Assembly (NCBI RefSeq): GCF_009659535.1
Contig: NZ_VJZZ01000001.1
Span: 635,424-699,423, forward strand
Source: Aggregicoccus sp. 17bor-14
Lineage (GTDB): Bacteria > Myxococcota > Myxococcia > Myxococcales > Myxococcaceae
Direction: 5' to 3'
Length of the DNA stretch: 64,000 nucleotides
The notes beneath the pieces are model-generated. The model saw only the letters and a list, made by a program, of their open reading frames with translations. It searched no databases and was not told the DNA's origin. Made by a program: the position numbers and the translations under genes. Below, piece by piece: positions 17,326-26,605 of the stretch. The stretch's first letter is position 1. Every line of letters begins with the position of its first letter.

Positions 17326-17459
17326 CAGGCGTCTCCGAGCGCGGGAGAGCGGCACTCCCGTCGCCCTCCCCTTAGCAGCATCGCCACGCTCCACCGACGC
17401 AGATCGCCGGCGCGTGTTGGCGCGCGAGCGGACGGGCGGGAGGCCGCAGGCTCGCTTCG

Positions 17460-18233
17460 TCAAATCGGGAGCGAGAAGATCGCGCGGGCGTTCGCCGTGG
17501 TGACCGCGGCCACCTCTTCCAGCGACACGCCCTTCAGCTCCGCCACCTTGCGCGCCGTCTCCACCACGTGCGCAGGCTCGTTCTTGCGCCCGCGGTGCGG
17601 CACCGGCGCGAGGTAGGGGCTGTCCGTCTCCACCAGCAGCCGCTCCAGCGGCGCGTACTGCACGGCGGCCTGCAGCGCCTCCGTCTTCTTGTACGTCACC
17701 ACGCCGGACAAGGAGAGGTGGAAGCCCAGGTCCAGGTAGCGGCGCGCAGCCGCCGTGTCCCCGGTGAAGCAGTGGATGATGCCGCGGGTGAGCCCCTCCT
17801 CGCGCAGGATGGCCTCGCAGTCCTCGTGCGCGTCGCGCACGTGCACCACCAGCGGCTTGCCCACCGCCTTCGCGAGCGCGCACTGGCGCCGCAGCACCTG
17901 CGCCTGAACCTCGCGCGGGGAGTGATCGTAGTAGTAGTCGAGCCCCGCCTCCCCGACCGCCCGCACCTCGGGCCGCGCGCACATCGCCTCGAGCGCCTGC
18001 AGGTCCTCCTCGCGCGCGCGCGCCGCCTCGTGCGGGTGGATGCCCATGGTGGGCGAGAGGAACTCCGGGTGCGCCGCCGTCACCTGCAGCGTGTGGCCCC
18101 AGTCCCCCGGCCCGTGGAACTGCCCCACCACCACCGCGTGCACCAGGCCCGCGGCCCGCGCGCGCTCGAGCACCGGCGGCAGCTCCGCGTAGTCCTTCGG
18201 CTCCAGGTGGCAGTGTGAATCGACGAGTCTCAT
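17460..18233 (-). CDS. TatD-family metal-dependent DNase
   Basis: 257 residues, the family length. Metal ligands are visible in order: HxH in VDSHCHLEP, Glu in VGEAGLDYYYD, His in VVHVRDAHED, His in GIIHCFTGD and Asp in LLVETDSPYLAP. TatD proteins are Mg-dependent 3'-5' exonucleases or deoxyribonucleases with a TIM barrel, acting in the cytoplasm in DNA repair. The ATG overlaps the stop of the HEAT-repeat gene (ATGA), giving a tightly coupled metG-HEAT-tatD set. metG-tatD neighbourhoods are common in bacteria. Confidence 0.93.
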   Translation of the reverse strand: MRLVDSHCHLEPKDYAELPPVLERARAAGLVHAVVVGQFHGPGDWGHTLQVTAAHPEFLSPTMGIHPHEAARAREEDLQALEAMCARPEVRAVGEAGLDYYYDHSPREVQAQVLRRQCALAKAVGKPLVVHVRDAHEDCEAILREEGLTRGIIHCFTGDTAAARRYLDLGFHLSLSGVVTYKKTEALQAAVQYAPLERLLVETDSPYLAPVPHRGRKNEPAHVVETARKVAELKGVSLEEVAAVTTANARAIFSLPI

Positions 18234-19186
18234 GCCGTCTCCTGCAGTGTCTGCCTCAGCTCCGCCTGCACCTCGGCGGAGAAGCCCGGCAGCGCGCGCT
18301 CCACCGCGCCGCGCGCCTCCGGAAGTCCCAACAGGCACAGAGCCTCGGCGGCATCCTGGCGGAAGTCCTCCGGCGCCGAGGTGTCCTCCAGCAGCGCGGT
18401 GAGCCAGGGCAGCGCGGCCGCATCTCCCAGCCGGCCGAGCCCGCGCGCCGCAGCGCCCCGGTTCACGTCCCCCGCGTCCTGCACCATCTCGCGCAGCCGC
18501 TCGAGCGCGCCCGCGGCCTGCACCTCTCCCAGCAGCTCCGCCGCGAGCGCGCGGTCCGGGCTCCACTTCTTCCGGGTGCGCGCGAGCAGGTGCGCCGCGC
18601 CCTTCGGCTCGCCGAGGCGCGCGAGCACGCCGGCCGCCTGCGTGCGCTCGAAGTCCGGCAGCAGCCAGCGGCCGAAAAGCTTCTGCACCGCGGGCAGCGC
18701 GCGCGCGTCCGCGAGCTCACCGAGCGCGCCGAGTGCCCGGAAGCGCAGGGGCGCGCGGTCCAGCGCCTCCACCAGCACCTCGAGCCCCGCCCCATGCCCC
18801 AATGACGCGATGCCGCGCGCCGCCTCGAAGCGCACCTCGAAGCTCGGGTCCTCGAGCATGCCGGCGAGTGCGCCGCGCAGCCCCGGCTCGCCCAGGTCCG
18901 CGAGGCGGCCGGCGGCCTCGAGGCGCACCTCGGCCTCCGGGTCCGCGAGCCGCGCGCGCACCGCCTCCTCGCGCGCCGCTCCGTCCAGCAGCGCGCTCGC
19001 GAGCACCGTCGCCGCGCGGCGCACCTCGGGCTGCGCGTCCTCGAGCAGCGCGGGCAGCTGCGCGCGCACCGACTCGGGCACGGGCTCCCCCGCGCTGGCC
19101 GCCTGGGCGAGCGTGCGGGCGGCCGCGGCGCGCGAGCGGGGCGGCTGCTCGGCCCCGAGCAACAGCGCAGCGGCCTCCGCGCTCAC
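18230..19186 (-). CDS. HEAT-repeat protein
   Basis: 318 residues made almost wholly of helical pairs about 31 residues long, with recurring phrases such as QPEVRRAATVLASALL, EAEVRLEAAGRLADLG and SFEVRFEAARGIASLG. These are HEAT (PBS-lyase-like) repeats, about eight copies. Such solenoids serve as protein-binding scaffolds; no catalytic motif is seen. It overlaps metG upstream and tatD downstream by four bases each (ATGA), implying coupled translation and perhaps a related role. Confidence 0.88.
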   Translation of the reverse strand: MSAEAAALLLGAEQPPRSRAAAARTLAQAASAGEPVPESVRAQLPALLEDAQPEVRRAATVLASALLDGAAREEAVRARLADPEAEVRLEAAGRLADLGEPGLRGALAGMLEDPSFEVRFEAARGIASLGHGAGLEVLVEALDRAPLRFRALGALGELADARALPAVQKLFGRWLLPDFERTQAAGVLARLGEPKGAAHLLARTRKKWSPDRALAAELLGEVQAAGALERLREMVQDAGDVNRGAAARGLGRLGDAAALPWLTALLEDTSAPEDFRQDAAEALCLLGLPEARGAVERALPGFSAEVQAELRQTLQETA

Positions 19187-21327
19187 TTGACCTCGGTGCC
19201 CGGCGGCATGTCGCCGGGATCGATGAGCGAGAGATCCTTCCCCCCGGAGCCGGCCGAGAGGATCATGCCGCGGCTCTCGATGCCCCGGATGGTGCGCGGC
19301 TTGAGGTTGGTCACCACCACCACGTTGCGGCCCACCAGCTGCTCGGGCGCGTAGGCCTCCGCGATGCCCGAGCCGATGGTGCGGGGGCTGCCCTCGCCCA
19401 GGTCGATGGTGAGCTTGAGCAGCTTGTCCGCCTTCGGGATGCGCTCGGCGTTGAGCACCTTGCCCACCTTGAGCACCACCTTGGCGAAGTCCGCGTACTC
19501 GATCTCGCTCGCGGGGGCAGCAGCGGGCGCGGCGGCCGGAGCCGCGGCGCCAGCGCCCGCAGAGGCCTGGGTGGTGGGCGTCGCAGCGGGCGCGTCAGCC
19601 GGAGCACCGGCGGGGGCAGCGTCCTTCATCTTCTTCTCCTTCTTCTTGGGTGCGGGGGCCGCCTCGGCTGCGGGCGTGCCCAGGATGGCGTTGACCTGCG
19701 CCTCCTCGAGGCGCGGGAGCAGCGGCGCGGGCGTGCCCACGGGCCGCGTGCGGTCCAACAGCGGGTAGCTCGCGGAGGCGAGGCGCTCGAAGGTGAGCGG
19801 CGGCGCGCCGAGCTGGGCGAAGAGCTTGTCCGTCACCCGCGGCACCACGGGGGCGAGCAGCGCGCCCACCAGGTAGGTGACCTCCGCCGCGTCCGAGAGG
19901 TCCGCGCGCGCGCCCTCGGGGTCGGTCTTGATCTTCGCCCAGGGGGCTGCGGCCTGCAGGAAGCCGTTCGCCGTCTGGGCGATCTCGGTGATGGCCTTGA
20001 TCGCCACGCGGTACTCGAGCCGCTCGAAGGCTGCGCGCACCTCGGGCACGCGCGCGAGCGCCGCCTCGACCAGCGCGCGGCCGGGGCCCGTGCTGCCGCC
20101 CGGCGCGAGCCGCCCCTCGAGGGGCCCCGCGAGCATGGAGAGGCTGCGGTTGGCGAGGTTGAGGATGTTGTTCACCAGCTCCCCGTTCACGCGCAGGCGG
20201 AAGTCGTTGAGCGAGAGGTCCAGGTCCTCGGGCCCGTTGCCGAGGCAGGCCGCGTAGAAGTAGCGCAGGTAGCTCGGGTCCAGCTTGTCGAGGTACGCGC
20301 GCGCCGGGACCATGGTGCCGCGGCTCTTGGACATCTTCTCGCCGTTCACGGTGAGGTGCCCGTGCACCAGCAGCTTGTCCGGCTGCTTGAGCCCCGCGAC
20401 CTTGAGCACCGCCGGCCAGAACAGGGCGTGGAAGTAGACGATGTCCTTGCCGATGTTGTGGATGATCCGCGCGCCGCTGCCCTCGGCCCAGTACGCGAGC
20501 GCGTCCTTCGCCTTGCCCGTCTCGCGCGCCCACAGCTCGGTCGCGGCGATGTAGCCGATGGGCGCGTCCAGCCAGACGTAGAAGTACTTGTCCGTCTCGC
20601 CGGGGATGGCGAAGCCGAAGTAGGGACCGTCACGGCTGATGTCCCAGTCCGCGAGCCCCTTCTCGAAGAACTGCTGCAGCTGGTTCGCGATGCCCTGGTT
20701 CACGAACTCCGGGCGGCGCAGCAGCTGGGCGAGGAAGTCGCGGTGCTTGCTCAGCGTGAAGAACAGGTGCGTGGAGTTGCGGCGCACCGGCGGGTTGCCG
20801 CACAGCGCGCAGCGCGGGTCGATGAGGTCCGTGGGCGCGTACGCCTTGCCGCACTTCTCGCAGGCGTCGCCGTACTGATCCTTGGCGCCGCAGTTGGGGC
20901 AGGTGCCCTTGATGAAGCGGTCCGGCAGGAAGCGCTTGTCCGTCTCGCAGTAGAACTGCTCGATGTCGCGCCGGTCGATGTCGCCCTTCGCCTTGAGCTG
21001 CCCGTAGATGTACTCGGCGTACTTGCGGTTGTCCGGCGAGTTGGTGTTGCCGTACGCGTCGTAGTGGACGTCGAAGTCGCGGAAGTCGGCCTGGTGCTCC
21101 TCCATGAAGCGGGCCACGAAGTCCTCGGGCTTGAGCCCCTGCTTCGCCGCGTTGATCTCGATGGGCGTGCCGTGCTGATCGTCCGCGCACAGGGCGATCA
21201 CGTCCTCGCCGCAGGAGCGCAGGAAGCGGACGTAGATGTCCGTCTGGATGTGCTCGACGAGGTGGCCGATGTGCACGGAGCCGTTCGCGTACGGCAGCGC
21301 GCTGGTGATGAGGGTCTTCTGCGGCAT
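19183..21327 (-). CDS. metG: Methionyl-tRNA synthetase (long form with C-terminal tRNA-binding domain)
   Basis: 714 residues. It charges tRNA-Met. The ATP site HIGH is in NGSVHIGHLVEH, and the KMSKS loop is intact (NGEKMSKSRGTM). The connective peptide has two knuckles of the CxxC type (CPNCGAKD, CEKCGKAYA, CALCGNPP), as in the zinc-bearing bacterial form. After an Ala/Pro-rich linker with a lysine patch (APKKKEKKMK) comes a Trbp111-type OB fold (FAKVVLKVGKVLNAERIP, LKPRTIRGIESRGMIL) that dimerises and grips tRNA. Its stop overlaps the HEAT gene start. Confidence 0.96.
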   Translation of the reverse strand: MPQKTLITSALPYANGSVHIGHLVEHIQTDIYVRFLRSCGEDVIALCADDQHGTPIEINAAKQGLKPEDFVARFMEEHQADFRDFDVHYDAYGNTNSPDNRKYAEYIYGQLKAKGDIDRRDIEQFYCETDKRFLPDRFIKGTCPNCGAKDQYGDACEKCGKAYAPTDLIDPRCALCGNPPVRRNSTHLFFTLSKHRDFLAQLLRRPEFVNQGIANQLQQFFEKGLADWDISRDGPYFGFAIPGETDKYFYVWLDAPIGYIAATELWARETGKAKDALAYWAEGSGARIIHNIGKDIVYFHALFWPAVLKVAGLKQPDKLLVHGHLTVNGEKMSKSRGTMVPARAYLDKLDPSYLRYFYAACLGNGPEDLDLSLNDFRLRVNGELVNNILNLANRSLSMLAGPLEGRLAPGGSTGPGRALVEAALARVPEVRAAFERLEYRVAIKAITEIAQTANGFLQAAAPWAKIKTDPEGARADLSDAAEVTYLVGALLAPVVPRVTDKLFAQLGAPPLTFERLASASYPLLDRTRPVGTPAPLLPRLEEAQVNAILGTPAAEAAPAPKKKEKKMKDAAPAGAPADAPAATPTTQASAGAGAAAPAAAPAAAPASEIEYADFAKVVLKVGKVLNAERIPKADKLLKLTIDLGEGSPRTIGSGIAEAYAPEQLVGRNVVVVTNLKPRTIRGIESRGMILSAGSGGKDLSLIDPGDMPPGTEVK

Positions 21328-21405
21328 GGACTCGACTCTCCTGAAGGGCGGCGGACTCTATATCCTCGGCAAGCGGCGGTCGCCGGTGTTATCGCGACCG
21401 TCACG

Positions 21406-22197
21406 ATGTGCACCGTGCTCGTCCTGCGCCGCGTCCACCCCACCCTGCCGCTCGTGCTCGCGGCCAACCGGGACGAGTTCTACGCCCGCCCCGCCCGCGG
21501 CCCCGAGGTGCTGCTCGCCTCCCCCCGTACCATCGGCGGCCGCGACGAGGTGCGCGCCGGCACCTGGATGGGCGTCACGGACGCTGGCCTGTTCGTCGGG
21601 CTGACGAACCAGCGCACCTCGGGCCCCGCGGATGCGACCCGCCGCTCGCGCGGCGAGGTGGTGCTGCGTGCCCTGGAGAGCGGCAGCGTGGACGGGGTGG
21701 AGCGGCTGCTGGACACCCTCGCCCCGGCCGAGTTCAACCCCTTCAACCTCCTGTACGGCGACGCCGAGCGCCTTCGGGTGGCCTATGCGCGGCCCGAGGG
21801 CTTCACGCGCGAGGACGTGCCCGAGGGGCTGCACGTCCTGCCCAACGACCGGCTGGACCACGCGGGCATCCCCAAGGTGACCCGCGCCCGGGCGCTCGTC
21901 GGGGACGTGGCGGGGCTCGGCTGGGAAGAGCTCTGCGAGCGCCTGAAGGGGGCGCTCGCGGACCACGCCCTGCCTCCGCTCGAGAGCGTGGAGGAGCCCG
22001 CCCAGGGCTCGCGCTTCACCCGGGAGCTCGTGCGCCAGCTCCAGGCCCTGTGCATCCACACGCCCGCCTACGGCACGCGCTCCTCCGCGCTCGTGGCGCT
22101 GCAGCCCGGGCGCGTGGCGCACTACCTCGCCACGGAGGGCGCCCCCTGCGTGAGCCCGTGGGTGGACGTGCTCCCGCTCGTGTACCCGCGCGGCTGA
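21406..22197 (+). CDS. NRDE/TANGO2-family protein
   Basis: 263 residues starting MCTVLVL, with Cys2 and the family hallmark AANRDEFYARP near residue 20, then GGRDEVRAGTWMGVTDAGLFVGLTN. The fold belongs to the Ntn-hydrolase-like NRDE group. The eukaryotic relative TANGO2 affects Golgi organisation and lipid or heme handling; the bacterial role is unsettled. C-terminal YGTRSSALVAL matches the family. It is divergent from metG, with 78 bases between. Confidence 0.9.
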   Translation: MCTVLVLRRVHPTLPLVLAANRDEFYARPARGPEVLLASPRTIGGRDEVRAGTWMGVTDAGLFVGLTNQRTSGPADATRRSRGEVVLRALESGSVDGVERLLDTLAPAEFNPFNLLYGDAERLRVAYARPEGFTREDVPEGLHVLPNDRLDHAGIPKVTRARALVGDVAGLGWEELCERLKGALADHALPPLESVEEPAQGSRFTRELVRQLQALCIHTPAYGTRSSALVALQPGRVAHYLATEGAPCVSPWVDVLPLVYPRG

Positions 22198-22259
22198 AAG
22201 GGCCGGTATCTCTCCGGGGCCCGAGCGTTCCAGGCGCAACCCTCCCGAGGAGCGCGCGC

Positions 22260-22685
22260 ATGGAGCAGGCCCGGACGCCGTTGAATGCCCTCCGCATCGC
22301 CGTGGCACTGATCCAGATCGTGCACCCGCTGCACGGACTCTGGAGCGGCGGTCACTTGGGCGAGGACATCGCGGGCTTCGGAGGCTTCCTGAGCAGCGTG
22401 GGCCTGCCCTTCGGCGTGGCGCTGGCGTGGCTCACCATCCTCGTACAGCTCGCGGCCTGCGGAGCGCTGCTCGCGGGGCGCTACGTGGTGCCTGCCTGCC
22501 TCGCCCTCATCGGCATCCTCGCGGCCGGCATCGTGCTCATCCACGCGCACGAGGGCTGGTTCGTCGTGGGCGCGGGGCGCAACGGCGTGGAGTTCAGCGC
22601 CCTGCTCATCGCCTGCCTCGCGAGCCTCGCGTGGGCCTCGTGGCCTAGGCCTTCCCGCACACGCTCCACAGCAGCCGCTCGATGA
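22260..22685 (+). CDS. DoxX-like small membrane protein
   Basis: 141 residues from ATG with GAGGAG upstream. Four hydrophobic segments and the phrases LRIAVALIQIVHPLHGLWSGG, GFLSSVGLPFGVALAWLTILVQL and GRNGVEFSALLIA resemble the four-helix DoxX family, integral membrane proteins linked to redox processes. Its last 41 bases overlap the 3' end of holA on the opposite strand; the C-terminal WPRPSRTRSTAAAR comes from that overlap and is probably unimportant. Confidence 0.75.
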   Translation: MEQARTPLNALRIAVALIQIVHPLHGLWSGGHLGEDIAGFGGFLSSVGLPFGVALAWLTILVQLAACGALLAGRYVVPACLALIGILAAGIVLIHAHEGWFVVGAGRNGVEFSALLIACLASLAWASWPRPSRTRSTAAAR

Positions 22686-23961
22686 CGAGCTTGCCGCTGG
22701 CCGAGGACTTGAGCGCGAGGTCCGACTCGGCGCACGCGACGAGCGCGCCGAGCAGCTCCTTGCGCCCGTAGCGCGCCGCCGCCTGCATCCCGAGGAAGGC
22801 GCCGTAGGGGTGCGGCGCGCGGCCCTTGCTCGCCTTCGCCTCCTGCTCGACCTTGGGGAAGATGCGGCTCTTGAAGTCGTCGAAGGAGCGCGGGGGCGCG
22901 CCCTGCGCGTAGCGGTTCATCCGCTCGTGGTTCTCCAGCAGCGTGCGGGTGATGGAGGCGACGGCGCCCAGCAGCTGCAGCGCGTGCGTCCCCTGCCCCA
23001 TCGCGTCCTCGGCATAGGCGAGCGCCGCGCGCAGGTCGCGCTTCTGCAGCGCGTCCGAGAGCTCGAGGAACTCCTCCTCGCGCGCGTGGCCCACCAGCAG
23101 CGCCACGTCCTCGGTCTCGATGACGGCGCTCTGCACGTAGAGCGCGAGCTTCTCCAGCTCGCTCTGCAACAGGCGGATGTTGCCGCCCACCCGCTCCTTC
23201 AGCGCCGCCTCCGCCCCGCGGCCCAGCCGCTTCTTGAAGGGGCGCAGGAACTCGGCCGCGAGCTCGGAGATGTCCAGGTCCTTCAGCCGGCTCGCCACCT
23301 TGCGCTCGACGAGGCGCCCCTCCTCCTTCGCGAGCTTGAGCAGCGGGCTCTTCGCGTCCACGTCGGTCGCGGCGAGCACCAGCGCGTGACCCGGCGGCAC
23401 GCCCTTCTGGAACAGCTCGAGCAGCGCGCTCGCGTCGCCCTCCGGGGCGCTGATGCGCTCCTCGCGGCAGAAGGCAGCGGCCTCGCGCAGGAAGGCGAGG
23501 TCCGCCTCGGCGAGGTCCACGTTCAGCTCCTCCTTCCACGCCTCCACGCCCGGCGCGCTCGCGCCGTCCGGGTCCAGCTGGTCCACGCCCCAGCCGGCGC
23601 GCGCCGCGAGCGCGAGCAGGCGCCGCGCCCCCTCCTTGCGCTTGCCGGCCTTCCACGCCTCGCGCGCCTTGCCCAGCGCATCCCCGCGCCCCTTCTTGGG
23701 CGCGAGGAACTCCGGGTCTCGCACCAGCACCACCTTGCGCCCGGGGAACAGGGGCATGGTGGCGAGCTCCTGCGCGGCCTCGCGCGGGGAGGCCGCGTCC
23801 AGCACCACCAGGTTCAGCCCCATGGCGGCGTCCGGCACGAGCAGCTTGATGAGCTCGTCCGCGCCCTTGCGCACGAGGTACTCCTCACCCCAGAGCAGGT
23901 AGAGCGGGGCCACCTTGCCCGCCTTCGCCTCGGCCAGCACGTCGTCGAGCTCCACGCTCAT
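22645..23961 (-). CDS. holA: DNA polymerase III delta subunit
   Basis: 438 residues, longer than the usual 340. The N-terminal phrases LDDVLAEAKAGKVAPLYLLWGEEYLVRKGADEL and LATMPLFPGRKVVLVRDPEFL, and the C-terminal VGGNIRLLQSELEKLALY, match HolA. It opens the beta sliding clamp within the clamp loader. The extra length is mainly a charged insertion at about residues 85-160. The ATG overlaps the holB stop (ATGA), so delta prime and delta are translated together. Confidence 0.88.
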   Translation of the reverse strand: MSVELDDVLAEAKAGKVAPLYLLWGEEYLVRKGADELIKLLVPDAAMGLNLVVLDAASPREAAQELATMPLFPGRKVVLVRDPEFLAPKKGRGDALGKAREAWKAGKRKEGARRLLALAARAGWGVDQLDPDGASAPGVEAWKEELNVDLAEADLAFLREAAAFCREERISAPEGDASALLELFQKGVPPGHALVLAATDVDAKSPLLKLAKEEGRLVERKVASRLKDLDISELAAEFLRPFKKRLGRGAEAALKERVGGNIRLLQSELEKLALYVQSAVIETEDVALLVGHAREEEFLELSDALQKRDLRAALAYAEDAMGQGTHALQLLGAVASITRTLLENHERMNRYAQGAPPRSFDDFKSRIFPKVEQEAKASKGRAPHPYGAFLGMQAAARYGRKELLGALVACAESDLALKSSASGKLVIERLLWSVCGKA

Positions 23962-24989
23962 CGGGCCTCCATCATCTCGATGAGCATCCGCTCCAGCTGC
24001 AGGCGCGGCGCTCCGTTGCGGCCCACGATCGCCCCGAGCGCGCGCTCGAGCAGCGCGAAGCGCCGGTGCAGCCCGGCCTCGGAGAGGCGGCCGGCCACCT
24101 CGCGCGCGAGCGGCTCCAGGTCCTGGTTCGCGAGCCCCGCGCCGGCGCCGGTGCGCGCCACCGCCACGTCGCGCGTCCACAGCGTGAGGATGGTGAGCGC
24201 CTGCTCCGCGTCGTCGCGGCTGCTGCCGTGTTCCTCGGCAAAGCGCAGGAGCGGCAGCGCGTCCCCGCCCCACAGCGCCTCGAAGTCCGTGATCAGCTGC
24301 TTGCGCCGGCCCAGTGCCTTCACGTCCAGCGCGAGCGCGCGCCCGAGGCTGCCGCCGGCCATCACCGCCACCAGCGCCGCGGTCGCCGGGTCCAGCTTGC
24401 GCTCGGCTTGCACGCGCTGGGCGAGGAAATCGAGCGGCAGCGGGCCGAAGGGCACCTTGCTGCAGCGGCTGCGGATGGTGGGCAGCAGGCGATCCAGCGC
24501 CGAGCACAGCAGCACCAGCGTGGTGTCCGAGGGCGGCTCCTCCAGCGTCTTGAGGAAGGCGTTCTGCGCCTGGGTGTTCATCGCCTCCGCGCTCGCGACG
24601 AGGGCCAGCTTGCGCGGGGACTCGAGCCCGCGCAGCGAGAGGCGCTCCTGCAGCTGGCGGATCTGCTCCACCCGGATGTCGCGGCTGGGGGTGCCGCTGA
24701 TGTCCGAGCGCCCCGCGAGCCCGCGCTCCACGCGCTCGGCGTCCGGCATCAGCCACAGCACGTCGGGGTGGGTGCCCTTGGCGATGCGCGTGCAGCTGCT
24801 GCACACCCCACAGCCCTCGAGCGGCTTCTCCGGACAGGTGAGTGCCTGTGCGAGGCCCACCGCCGCCAGCTCCTTGCCCACGCCCTCGGGGCCGACGAAG
24901 AGGTAGGCGTGGTGCACCGATCCGCCACGCAGGGCGGCCCGGAGGGCCTCGACTGCGCGCGGCTGTCCGAACACCGAGGCCAGCGTCAT
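23958..24989 (-). CDS. holB: DNA polymerase III delta-prime subunit
   Basis: 343 residues. The AAA+ clamp-loader fold has FGQPRAVEALRAAL at the start, a P-loop GPEGVGKE that lacks the usual Ser/Thr, a zinc knuckle CGVCSSC, the SRC arginine-finger motif in TIRSRCSKVPF, and a sensor-2-like middle. A degenerate P-loop is normal for delta prime, which does not hydrolyse ATP. HolB works with HolA and DnaX to load the sliding clamp. The stop overlaps holA; the divergent gene upstream starts about 100 bases away. Confidence 0.92.
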   Translation of the reverse strand: MTLASVFGQPRAVEALRAALRGGSVHHAYLFVGPEGVGKELAAVGLAQALTCPEKPLEGCGVCSSCTRIAKGTHPDVLWLMPDAERVERGLAGRSDISGTPSRDIRVEQIRQLQERLSLRGLESPRKLALVASAEAMNTQAQNAFLKTLEEPPSDTTLVLLCSALDRLLPTIRSRCSKVPFGPLPLDFLAQRVQAERKLDPATAALVAVMAGGSLGRALALDVKALGRRKQLITDFEALWGGDALPLLRFAEEHGSSRDDAEQALTILTLWTRDVAVARTGAGAGLANQDLEPLAREVAGRLSEAGLHRRFALLERALGAIVGRNGAPRLQLERMLIEMMEAR

Positions 24990-25088
24990 GGGCGCTGTGT
25001 ATCCCCGCTCGGACGCCGGAGGTCAACCGCCCGCTTGCCCGCCGCGGCTTGACCCCCTGCCCCCGGCTGGGCAGAGTCGAGCGCGCCC

Positions 25089-26576
25089 GTGCTTCCCCTC
25101 CTCCAGAGCAACCTCTTCCTCTTCGCGGGCGCCCTGCTCGCGGTCGTCCTGCTGGCCGTTCGCGCGGGCACCTCCGACGCGCTCTTCAAGCGCGACCTGC
25201 GCGGCGCGCTGGCGCTCATCCTCACCTTCCTCGCGCTGAGGCTGCTCTCGTGGGTGGTGCCCCTGGAGCACTTCCCCAGCCTGGGCAAGGCAATCCAGGT
25301 CTCCTGGATGCTCACCTTCGCCTTCGGCATGGTGCGCGTCGCCGTGTCCTTCGGGCTGAAGCTGCTGCGGCTGCGCACGCCCGTCACCACGCCGAAGATC
25401 CTGCGCGACGTCATCGACTTCACGCTGTACGCGCTCGTCACGGTGCCCATCCTCCGGGCGCAGCTGAACCTGGACCTCACCGGCCTGCTCGCGACCTCTG
25501 CGGTGCTCTCGGTGGTCATCGGTCTCGCGCTGCAGGAGACGCTCGGAAACCTCTTCGCGGGCCTGTCGCTGCAGCTCGAGCGCCCCTTCCAGGTGGGCGA
25601 CTACGTGAAGGTGGGCGAGTACACGGGTCTCGTCGCGCAGATCGGCTGGCGCGCGACGCGCATCGAGAACTTCCGCCGCGAGAGCATCACCCTGCCGAAC
25701 AGCCTCGTGGGCAAGCAGGCCATCAAGAACTTCTCGCGCGGCGGCGAGCCGGTGGGCCAGGACCACTACATCACCCTGTCCTACGACGCGCCGCCGAACG
25801 TGGTGAAGAGCGTGCTGCTCGACGTGGTGCGCAGCAACCCGCTCGTCCTGCAGGACCCGCCGCCTTCGGTGCGCACCAACGCGTACGAGGAGAACGGCAT
25901 CAAGTACATGATCCGCTACTTCGTGACCGACTACCTCACGGCGGACAGCGTGATGGAGGACGCGTACTCGCGCCTCTGGTACCGGCTGCGGCGCGAGCGC
26001 ATCGAGGTGCCCTTCCCCCAGCGCACCATCCGGATGCAGCAGGCCGGCGCGCCCGCGGGCGCCACTGCGAGCCCGGATGACGGGATGATCGAGGTGCTGC
26101 AGGCGGTGGACCTCTTCGCTCCCCTGCCCCCGGCGGAGCTGGAGCGGCTGCGCCACGAGGTGGTCGAGCGCCGCTTCGGGCGCGGCGAGCGCATCCTCCA
26201 GGAGGGCGAGAGCGGCCACACCTTCTACCTCGTCGCCTCGGGCGAGGTGTCCGTGCGCACGGGGCGCACCGGCGCGGAGATCACCCGCCTCAAGCGCGGC
26301 CAGTACTTCGGTGAGATGTCGCTGCTCACCGGCGAGTCGCGCTCGGCCACGGTGGTCGCCGCCGAGGACTCGGTACTGCTCGAGTTCGGGCGGCCCACCT
26401 TCGCGCGCCTCTTCTCCGAGCACCCGCGCCTCGCGCGCCAGCTCTCCGCGCTGCTCGCCCAGCGCCGCTCGCAGCTGCGCGCGGTCGCGGAGCACGCAGG
26501 CGGCGCCGAGGCCCACCCCGAGGAGCGCCGCATCCTCGCGCGCCTGCGGCAGATCTTCGGGCTGTCCGGAGACTGA
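25089..26576 (+). CDS. MscS-type channel with C-terminal cyclic-nucleotide-binding domain
   Basis: 495 residues from GTG. Four hydrophobic segments precede the pore-lining helix and MscS beta domain (VIGLALQETLGNLFAGLSLQLERPFQVGDYV, ESITLPNSLVGKQAIKNFS), written here as consecutive parts. Residues about 340-455 are a cNMP-binding fold (EGESGHTFYLVASGEVSV, YFGEMSLLTGESRSATVVA). The E and R of the phosphate cassette (GEMSLLTGESRSA) are present. Such fused channels are proposed to couple membrane tension or small-molecule binding to ion release; the ligand is not known here. Confidence 0.9.
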   Translation: MLPLLQSNLFLFAGALLAVVLLAVRAGTSDALFKRDLRGALALILTFLALRLLSWVVPLEHFPSLGKAIQVSWMLTFAFGMVRVAVSFGLKLLRLRTPVTTPKILRDVIDFTLYALVTVPILRAQLNLDLTGLLATSAVLSVVIGLALQETLGNLFAGLSLQLERPFQVGDYVKVGEYTGLVAQIGWRATRIENFRRESITLPNSLVGKQAIKNFSRGGEPVGQDHYITLSYDAPPNVVKSVLLDVVRSNPLVLQDPPPSVRTNAYEENGIKYMIRYFVTDYLTADSVMEDAYSRLWYRLRRERIEVPFPQRTIRMQQAGAPAGATASPDDGMIEVLQAVDLFAPLPPAELERLRHEVVERRFGRGERILQEGESGHTFYLVASGEVSVRTGRTGAEITRLKRGQYFGEMSLLTGESRSATVVAAEDSVLLEFGRPTFARLFSEHPRLARQLSALLAQRRSQLRAVAEHAGGAEAHPEERRILARLRQIFGLSGD

Positions 26577-26605
26577 CGCGTCGCCCTCGCGGAGAGCGCC
26601 ACGGG

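Noticed and set aside
17326..17982. N-terminal extension of the GT87-like protein
   Set aside because: It overlaps tatD on the same strand and its composition is a shadow; the hydrophobic protein begins at 17325.
18733..22197. 1154-codon plus-strand frame containing the NRDE gene at its end
   Set aside because: Only the last 263 codons are a real gene (NRDE). The rest is antisense to HEAT and metG.
23958..24989. holB as a broken gene because of its P-loop GPEGVGKE
   Set aside because: A degenerate P-loop is normal for the delta-prime subunit; the frame is intact.
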